Source: Urophycis tenuis (Eukaryota; Chordata; Actinopteri; Gadiformes; Phycidae). From it: a stretch of 64,000 bases of DNA. The DNA is taken from assembly GCA_036785325.1 (NCBI GenBank), contig JAXIVH010000037.1, positions 3,825,803 to 3,889,802 of the forward strand, written 5' to 3'. The position numbers and the translations under genes were made by a program. Below, piece by piece: positions 55,977 to 64,000 of this stretch. Below the pieces are notes generated by a model. That model worked only from the letters and a program-made list of their open reading frames with translations. It searched no databases and was not told the origin of the DNA. Numbering within the stretch: the stretch's first letter is position 1; each line of letters begins with the position of its first letter.

Positions 55977-58734
55977 TTCGTTAGAGTTATCTCGATGACC
56001 CCCCCCACCTCATCCAACGACTCGGTAGTTGAATAGGGGATCAAAGGCAGTTGCACTCGCCAATATCTAGTCATCCGCAGCTCTCTTTTCCCATATTACC
56101 AAGAATGAAGTAAAACGAAATGGTTATCTGTCTTGTTGTGATATAACCGCTGATTTGGAGATATAGACTTGTTTTTCCTTTTCCCAAAGGTTTTCTTTGT
56201 TCCAAGATGAAGGTCAATCTAGTTTGATTGAAGGTACTTCCAATGCATTGGTATATTTACTTATTTGAATAAAGACGAGTCACAGCTGGAGTGAGACTTT
56301 TCTTTTCCATTTCTATTTGAGTATAAACGTGCTATCGAAATATTAGGACACGTCATCAGTAGTGGACCCTGGGATCATAGGGTGTTTCTGGCCATTGTCA
56401 CTATACACCCTCACCCAAGGGAGGCCCCCCCGAGAGTGATCAATTCTCAAGGTGTGTCGTTTCCGAAATGGAATTGGTATTGGGTTTAAGCTTTTTCAAG
56501 GAGTGATCATTTGTTGAGGTAACGTCGAGGTAAGTAAAGGTAAGTAAAACACTTTTTAGGATACATTGTTTTGGTTATGGAGAGGAGGGGGCACATACTT
56601 ACCCCCTGACCAGCACAAACCAGTTGTTAACACCGCTAGGTAGCCCTGGTTTGGCCAATCAGGGCCGGAGCTTGGTTCTTGTCCTCTGTTGGGTCCAGAT
56701 GAACTAGCAGAAAACTGGGGTCACGAAGGACCGAGGCCAGCCGTGACAAAGCACTGCCTCCACGGTCCCCCAATGCAGCTATCCTCAGCGATGGGTGTCC
56801 AGACCTAGGAAAGACCAAGACCAGCCCCGACCAGCGGTGCCTTCCCAGTCGGTCCCAGGGTAGGAAAGGCCAAGGCCAGCCGCGACTAAGCACTGCCTCC
56901 CTGGCCCCTCCAGGACCCCATGCCGAACAGCCTGTTAATAACAATTCCTGTGCCCCATACACCGCGCGACTACAGAGATTGTGTAGGAAGTTGACCTTAG
57001 AGAAGACTCAATGGCTTACTTTCCTCACCCAAAACAACAATTTCTTGGGGTAGTCTATTCTCGCCGTAGGTACTTCGGTAATGGGTTTTTTTGTGAAAAG
57101 TTTTCCGGATGAAATGCATGCTGGGTAATTGTCTTCTTCCTCCAATATGTCAAGTGTAGGTTAAGGTTAGGGTAGATTTAGGGGTAGAGTTAGCAGTTAA
57201 CCTTAACGTTAGGTTTGAAGTAAATGGGAGGGGTTACGGTTAGGGTTAAGGTTAGGGCTGAGGTTAGGGTTAGGTATAAGGTTACGGTTTAGGGTTAAGG
57301 TTAGGGTTAAGGTTAGGGTTACGGTTAGGGCTAAGGTTAGGGCTAAGGTTAGAGTAAGGGTTAGGGTTAGCGTTACGGTTAGGGTTAGGGTTAGAGGTTA
57401 GGGGTTAGGGTTAAGATGAGGGCTGAGGTTAGGGTTAAGGTTAGGGCTGAGGTTAGGGTTAGGTTTAAGGTTAGGGATAAGGATAGGGTTGGGGTTACGG
57501 CTGAGATTGGGGTTAAGGTTAGGGTTGAGGTTAGGGTTAGTGTTATGGATAAGGTTAGGTTAAGTGTTAGGGCCAAGGTTAGGGTTAAGGTTATGGTTAA
57601 GATTAGGGTTAGGGCTAGAATTAGGGTTAGGGCTAAGGTTAGGGTTAGGGTTATGGCTGAGGTTAGGGTTAAGGTTAGGTTTGAGGTTAGTGTTAAGGTT
57701 AGGGCCAAGGTTAGGGTTAGGGTTAAGGTTAGGGTTAGGGCTAAGGTAAGGGTTAGGGTTATGGCTGAGGCTAGGGTTAGGGCTAAAGTTAGGGCAAAGG
57801 TTAGAGTTAGGGTTAGCGTTAGAGTTAGGGTAGGGTTAGTGTTGGAGGTTAGGGTAGGCTTAGGGTTAGAGTTAGAGTAGGGGTTAGGGTTAGAGTTAGA
57901 GTAGGGGTTAGGGTTAGTGTTAAGGCTAAGGTTAGGGGTTGAGGTTAGTGTTAAGATTAGGGCCAAGGTAAGGGTTAGTGTTAGGGTTGAGTTAGGGTTA
58001 GGGCTAAGGTTAGGCCTATGGTTAGGGTTGGGGTTGAGGTTATCCCTAGGGTTAGAGTTAGAGCTAGAGATTGAGGAAGGTAGGTTCAAGGTGAGACAGT
58101 CTGTACGGACTGAACTCACCCCCGCCGGATCGGGCTAGTACACTCTATCTCCCCCAACTCCCTCATTTCCATGAGGGAAGACAGGGGAGAAGAGATGGGA
58201 GGAGTATATATATTTAATATATATTTTTTTAGTTAATAAATACATCGAGAGACTCACAGCTGGAGTGGGTTTTAATCTTTGTATTCAAGGTTGTTCCTCC
58301 TCTTTTGATTCCTCGCTGGTGGTGCGTCGTCTCCACCTAGTGGTCGTTTTGTGAAGAAGAGTTATAGAAATAGAAATAGAAATACTCTATTGTTCCCAGG
58401 TTGGGAAATTGCATTAATAGGTAAGTAATAATAATAATAATAGGTAATTGCAATAGTTGGTAAGGTAATCTATATTTGATTTATTTATTTATATTTGTAT
58501 ATTTATTTAGTCTATTTATTTATTCATTTTTGTTTATTTATTTATTTAGATAAAGAGGATCACAGCTGGAGTGAGTTTTTAGTCTTTGTGTTAAAGGCTG
58601 GTTGCCTTCTTTTGATTCTTCAGTGGTGGTCCATCGCCTCCATCTAGTGGTCGTTTTGTGAATAACAGTTGGTAAGGTAATATAAATGGGTTGTGTAGAG
58701 AGCCCGTTCTTTCGATGGCCCTGGCTCGGTTAGG
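55977..58734 (+). repeat. Satellite unit U22, long (L) type
   Basis: 2758 bp. Shared block 55977-57157; degenerate block 57158-58075 (18-bp-shorter form); L-only segment 58033-58734 (702 bp, subtype a). The telomeric and L parts match U20, but the head has the common CTTTTCCATTTC allele, so a conversion or crossover edge lies inside the shared block. Confidence 0.95.
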
Positions 58735-60810
58735 TTCGTTAGAGTTATCTCGATGACCCCCCCCCCACCTCATCCAACGACTCGGTAGTTGAATAGGGGA
58801 TCAAAGGCAGTTGCACTCGCCAATATCTAGTCATCCGCAGCTCTCTTTTCCCATATTACCAAGAATGAAGTAAAACGAAATGGTTATCTGTCTTGTTGTG
58901 ATATAACCGCTGATTTGGAGATATAGACTTGTTTTTCCTTTTCCCAAAGGTTTTCTTTGTTCCAAGATGAAGGTCAATCTAGTTTGATTGAAGGTACTTC
59001 CAATGCATTGGTATATTTACTTATTTGAATAAAGACGAGTCACAGCTGGAGTGAGACTTTTCTTTTCCATTTCTATTTGAGTATAAACGTGCTATCGAAA
59101 TATTAGGACACGTCATCAGTAGTGGACCCTGGGATCATAGGGTGTTTCTGGCCATTGTCACTATACACCCTCACCCAAGGGAGGCCCCCCCGAGAGTGAT
59201 CAATTCTCAAGGTGTGTCGTTTCCGAAATGGAATTGGTATTGGGTTTAAGCTTTTTCAAGGAGTGATCATTTGTTGAGGTAACGTCGAGGTAAGTAAAGG
59301 TAAGTAAAACACTTTTTAGGATACATTGTTTTGGTTATGGAGAGGAGGGGGCACATACTTACCCCCTGACCAGCACAAACCAGTTGTTAACACCGCTAGG
59401 TAGCCCTGGTTTGGCCAATCAGGGCCGGAGCTTGGTTCTTGTCCTCTGTTGGGTCCAGATGAACTAGCAGAAAACTGGGGTCACGAAGGACCGAGGCCAG
59501 CCGTGACAAAGCACTGCCTCCACGGTCCCCCAATGCAGCTATCCTCAGCGATGGGTGTCCAGACCTAGGAAAGACCAAGACCAGCCCCGACCAGCGGTGC
59601 CTTCCCAGTCGGTCCCAGGGTAGGAAAGGCCAAGGCCAGCCGCGACTAAGCACTGCCTCCCTGGCCCCCCCAGGACCCCATGCCGAACAGCCTGTTAATA
59701 ACAATTCCTGTGCCCCATACACCGCGCGACTACAGAGATTGTGTAGGAAGTTGACCTTAGAGAAGACTCAATGGCTTACTTTCCTCACCCAAAACAACAA
59801 TTTCTTGGGGTAGTCTATTCTCGCCGTAGGTACTTCGGTAATGTTTTTTTTTGTGAAAAGTTTTCCGGATGAAATGCATGCTGGGTAATTGTCTTCTTCC
59901 TCCAATATGTCAAGTGTAGGTTAAGGTTAGGGTAGATTTAGGGGTAGAGTTAGCAGTTAACCTTAACGTTAGGTTTGAAGTAAATGGGAGGGGTTGCGGT
60001 TAGGGTTAAGGTTAGGGCTGAGGTTAGGGTTAGGTATAAGGTTACGGTTTAGGGTTAAGGTTAGGGTTAAGGTTAGGGTTACGGTTAGGGCTAAGGTTAG
60101 GGCTAAGGTTAGAGTAAGGGTTAGGGTTAGCGTTACGGTTAGGGTAAGGTTAGGGTTAGGGTTAGAGGTTAGGGGTTAGGGGTTAGGGTTAAGATGAGGG
60201 CTGAGGTTAGGGTTAAGGTTAGGGCTGAGGTTAGGGTTAGGTTTAAGGTTAGGGATAAGGATAGGGTTGGGGTTACGGCTGAGATTGGGGTTAAGGTTAG
60301 GGTTGAGGTTAGGGTTAGTGTTATGGATAAGGTTAGGTTAAGTGTTAGGGCCAAGGTTAGGGTTAAGGTTATGGTTAAGATTAGGGTTAGGGCTAGAATT
60401 AGGGTTAGGGCTAAGGTTAGGGTTAGGGTTATGGCTGAGGTTAGGGTTAAGGTTAGGTTTGAGGTTAGTGTTAAGGTTAGGGCCAAGGTTAGGGTTAGGG
60501 TTAAGGTTAGGGTTAGGGCTAAGGTAAGGGTTAGGGTTATGGCTGAGGCTAGGGTTAGGGCTAAAGTTAGGGTAAAGGTTAGAGTTAGGGTTAGCGTTAG
60601 AGTTAGGGTAGGGTTAGTGTTGGAGGTTAGGGTAGGCTTAGGGTTAGAGTTAGAGTAGGGGTTAGGGTTAGAGTTAGAGTAGGGGTTAGGGTTAGTGTTA
60701 AGGCTAAGGTTAGGGGTTGAGGTTAGTGTTAAGATTAGGGCCAAGGTAAGGGTTAGTGTTAGGGTTGAGTTAGGGTTAGGGCTAAGGTTAGGCCTATGGT
60801 TAGGGTTGGG
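58735..60810 (+). repeat. Satellite unit U23, short (S) type
   Basis: 2076 bp. Shared block 58735-59917; degenerate block 59918-60810. Same subtype as U21. Confidence 0.95.
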
Positions 60811-63586
60811 TTCGTTAGAGTTATCTCGATGACCCCCCCCACCTCATCCAACGACTCGGTAGTTGAATAGGGGATCAAAGGCAGTTGCACTCGCCAATAT
60901 CTAGTCATCCGCAGCTCTCTTTTCCCATATTACCAAGAATGAAGTAAAACGAAATGGTTATCTGTCTTGTTGTGATATAACCGCTGATTTGGAGATATAG
61001 ACTTGTTTTTCCTTTTCCCAAAGGTTTTCTTTGTTCCAAGATGAAGGTCAATCTAGTTTGATTGAAGGTACTTCCAATGCATTGGTATATTTACTTATTT
61101 GAATAAAGACGAGTCACAGCTGGAGTGAGACTTTTCTTTTCCATTTCTATTTGAGTATAAACGTGCTATCGAAATATTAGGACACGTCATCAGTAGTGGA
61201 CCCTGGGATCATAGGGTGTTTCTGGCCATTGTCACTATACACCCTCACCCAAGGGAGGCCCCCCCGAGAGTGATCAATTCTCAAGGTGTGTCGTTTCCGA
61301 AATGGAATTGGTATTGGGTTTAAGCTTTTTCAAGGAGTGATCATTTGTTGAGGTAACGTCGAGGTAAGTAAAGGTAAGTAAAACACTTTTTAGGATACAT
61401 TGTTTTGGTTATGGAGAGGAGGGGGCACATACTTACCCCCTGACCAGCACAAACCAGTTGTTAACACCGCTAGGTAGCCCTGGTTTGGCCAATCAGGGCC
61501 GGAGCTTGGTTCTTGTCCTCTGTTGGGTCCAGATGAACTAGCAGAAAACTGGGGTCACGAAGGACCGAGGCCAGCCGTGACAAAGCACTGCCTCCACGGT
61601 CCCCCAATGCAGCTATCCTCAGCGATGGGTGTCCAGACCTAGGAAAGACCAAGACCAGCCCCGACCAGCGGTGCCTTCCCAGTCGGTCCCAGGGTAGGAA
61701 AGGCCAAGGCCAGCCGCGACTAAGCACTGCCTCCCTGGCCCCTCCAGGACCCCATGCCGAACAGCCTGTTAATAACAATTCCTGTGCCCCATACACCGCG
61801 CGACTACAGAGATTGTGTAGGAAGTTGACCTTAGAGAAGACTCAATGGCTTACTTTCCTCACCCAAAACAACAATTTCTAGGGGTAGTCTATTCTCGCCG
61901 TAGGTACTTCGGTAATGGTTTTTTTTGTGAAAAGTTTTCCGGATGAAATGCATGCTGGGTAATTGTCTTCTTCCTCCAATATGTCAAGTGTAGGTTAAGG
62001 TTAGGGTAGATTTAGGGGTAGAGTTAGCAGTTAACCTTAACGTTAGGTTTGAAGTAAATGGGAGGGGTTACGGTTAGGGTTAAGGTTAGGGCTGAGGTTA
62101 GGGTTAGGTATAAGGTTACGGTTTAGGGTTAAGGTTAGGGTTAAGGTTAGGGTTACGGTTAGGGCTAAGGTTAGGGCTAAGGTTAGAGTAAGGGTTAGGG
62201 TTAGCGTTACGGTTAGGGTAAGGTTAGGGTTAGGGTTAGAGGTTAGGGGTTAGGGGTTAGGGTTAAGATGAGGGCTGAGGTTAGGGTTAAGGTTAGGGCT
62301 GAGGTTAGGGTTAGGTTTAAGGTTAGGGATAAGGATAGGGTTGGGGTTACGGCTGAGATTGGGGTTAAGGTTAGGGTTGAGGTTAGGGTTAGTGTTATGG
62401 ATAAGGTTAGGTTAAGTGTTAGGGCCAAGGTTAGGGTTAAGGTTATGGTTAAGATTAGGGTTAGGGCTAGAATTAGGGTTAGGGCTAAGGTTAGGGTTAG
62501 GGTTATGGCTGAGGTTAGGGTTAAGGTTAGGTTTGAGGTTAGTGTTAAGGTTAGGGCCAAGGTTAGGGTTAGGGTTAAGGTTAGGGTTAGGGCTAAGGTA
62601 AGGGTTAGGGTTATGGCTGAGGCTAGGGTTAGGGCTAAAGTTAGGGCAAAGGTTAGAGTTAGGGTTAGCGTTAGAGTTAGGGTAGGGTTAGTGTTGGAGG
62701 TTAGGGTAGGCTTAGGGTTAGAGTTAGAGTAGGGGTTAGGGTTAGAGTTAGAGTAGGGGTTAGGGTTAGTGTTAAGGCTAAGGTTAGGGGTTGAGGTTAG
62801 TGTTAAGATTAGGGCCAAGGTAAGGGTTAGTGTTAGGGTTGAGTTAGGGTTAGGGCTAAGGTTAGGCCTATGGTTAGGGTTGGGGTTGAGGTTATCCCTA
62901 GGGTTAGAGTTAGAGCTAGAGATTGAGTAAGGTAGAGTCAAGGTGAGACAGTCTGTACGGACTGAACTCACCCCCGCCGGATCGGGCTAGTACACTCTAT
63001 CGCCCACAACTCCCTCATTTCCATGAGGGAAGACAGGGGAGAAGAGATGGGAGGAGTATATATATTTAATATATTTTTTTTTAGTAAATAAATACATCGA
63101 GAGACTCACAGCTGGAGTGGGTTTTAATCTTTGTATTCAAGGTTGTTCCTCCTCTTTTGATTCCTCGCTGGTGGTGCGTCGTCTCCACCTAGTGGTCGTT
63201 TTGTGAAGAAGAGTTATAGAAATAGAAATAGAAATACTCTATTGTTCCCAGGTTGGGAAATTGCATTAATAGGTAAGTAATAATAATAATAATAGGTAAT
63301 TGCAATAGTTGGTAAGGTAATCTATATTTGATTTATTTATTTATATTTGTATATTTATTTAGTCTATTTATTTATTCATTTTTGTTTATTTATTTATTTA
63401 GATAAAGAGGATCACAGCTGGAGTGAGTTTTTAGTCTTTGTGTTAAAGGCTGGTTGCCTTCTTTTGATTCTTCAGTGGTGGTCCATCGCCTCCATCTAGT
63501 GGTCGTTTTGTGAATAACAGTTGGTAAGGTAATATAAATGGGTTGTGTAGAGAGCCCGTTCTTTCGATGGCCCTGGCTCGGTTAGG
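60811..63586 (+). repeat. Satellite unit U24, long (L) type
   Basis: 2776 bp. Shared block 60811-61991; degenerate block 61992-62927; L-only segment 62885-63586 (702 bp, subtype b). Carries TTTCTAGGGG near 61877 like U13 and CTATCGCCCACAAC like U18. Confidence 0.95.
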
Positions 63587-64000
63587 TTCGTTAGAGTTAT
63601 CTCGATGACCCCCCCCCCACCTCATCCAACGACTCGGTAGTTGAATAGGGGATCAAAGGCAGTTGCACTCGCCAATATCTAGTCATCCGCAGCTCTCTTT
63701 TCCCATATTACCAAGAATGAAGTAAAACGAAATGGTTATCTGTCTTGTTGTGATATAACCGCTGATTTGGAGATATAGACTTGTTTTTCCTTTTCCCAAA
63801 GGTTTTCTTTGTTCCAAGATGAAGGTCAATCTAGTTTGATTGAAGGTACTTCCAATGCATTGGTATATTTACTTATTTGAATAAAGACGAGTCACAGCTG
63901 GAGTGAGACTTTTCTTTTCCATTTCTATTTGAGTATAAACGTGCTATCGAAATATTAGGACACGTCATCAGTAGTGGACCCTGGGATCATAGGGTGTTTC
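63587..64000 (+). repeat. Partial satellite unit U25, type unknown
   Basis: The first 414 bp of a further unit with a C10 head, so the array continues beyond the right edge. The window ends inside the shared block, before the CCAAT box and minisatellite. Confidence 0.93.

Noticed and set aside
1..64000. CENP-B box or a centromeric identity for the array
   Set aside because: I found no match to TTCGnnnnAnnCGGG on either strand in the unit. The TTAGGG-derived content fits subtelomeric or interstitial telomeric DNA better, though chromosomal position cannot be seen from sequence alone.

Overview
The window is a eukaryotic, non-genic satellite region, most likely a subtelomeric or interstitial-telomeric array from a teleost fish. 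The vertebrate case rests on long tracts of degenerate TTAGGG hexamers. The teleost case rests on one embedded LINE retrotransposon with a minimal 3' UTR and a short ATGG-type tail, which I recognise as a family common in teleosts (RTE-like, Rex3/Expander type; recognised from memory, not searched). No host protein-coding gene, tRNA, rRNA or CRISPR array is visible.

Layout: the whole 64 kb is one head-to-tail tandem array: 24 complete units plus a partial unit at each end, all in the same orientation, with the G-rich telomeric strand on +. Each unit starts at the word TTCGTTAGAG and has (i) about 1.18 kb of shared unique sequence, including a C-tract, a TATA-like word, a CCAAT box and a GC-rich three-copy minisatellite; (ii) about 0.9 kb of degenerate TTAGGG; and, in long units only, (iii) a 702-711 bp segment with two diverged ~125 bp direct repeats, microsatellites and hairpins. 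Long (L, ~2.76-2.79 kb) and short (S, ~2.06-2.08 kb) units alternate almost regularly. The order from the left is S(partial) L L S L S L S L S L L S L L S L S L S L S L S L, then a partial unit. S never follows S, so the array is a higher-order repeat of an L+S dimer (~4.83-4.86 kb) with occasional L+L+S trimers. Linked alleles and near-identical dimers (19316-24148 versus 24149-28981) point to recent unequal exchange and gene conversion.

Mobile element: the first long unit (671-6831) carries a single insertion, 3198-6561 on the minus strand, flanked by a 13-14 bp target-site duplication. It has an intact 1062-codon ORF with an APE-type endonuclease, a reverse transcriptase and a basic C-terminal region. 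Its first ~149 nt can be folded by hand into an HDV-like double pseudoknot ending 2 nt before the start codon. No other unit carries the element, so it arrived after the array was amplified.

How the parts might work together (inference): a CCAAT/GC-rich minisatellite module lies about 0.5 kb upstream of the TTAGGG-like tract on the strand that would give UUAGGG-type RNA. Two CTCF-like motifs occur only in L units. This resembles the logic of human subtelomeric TERRA promoters, but repeated some 24 times. The long ORFs of Leu-Thr, Val-Arg or Gly-Leu dipeptides are consequences of the 6-base period and are not annotated as genes. Because the repeats are nearly identical, copy number and order depend on assembly quality.
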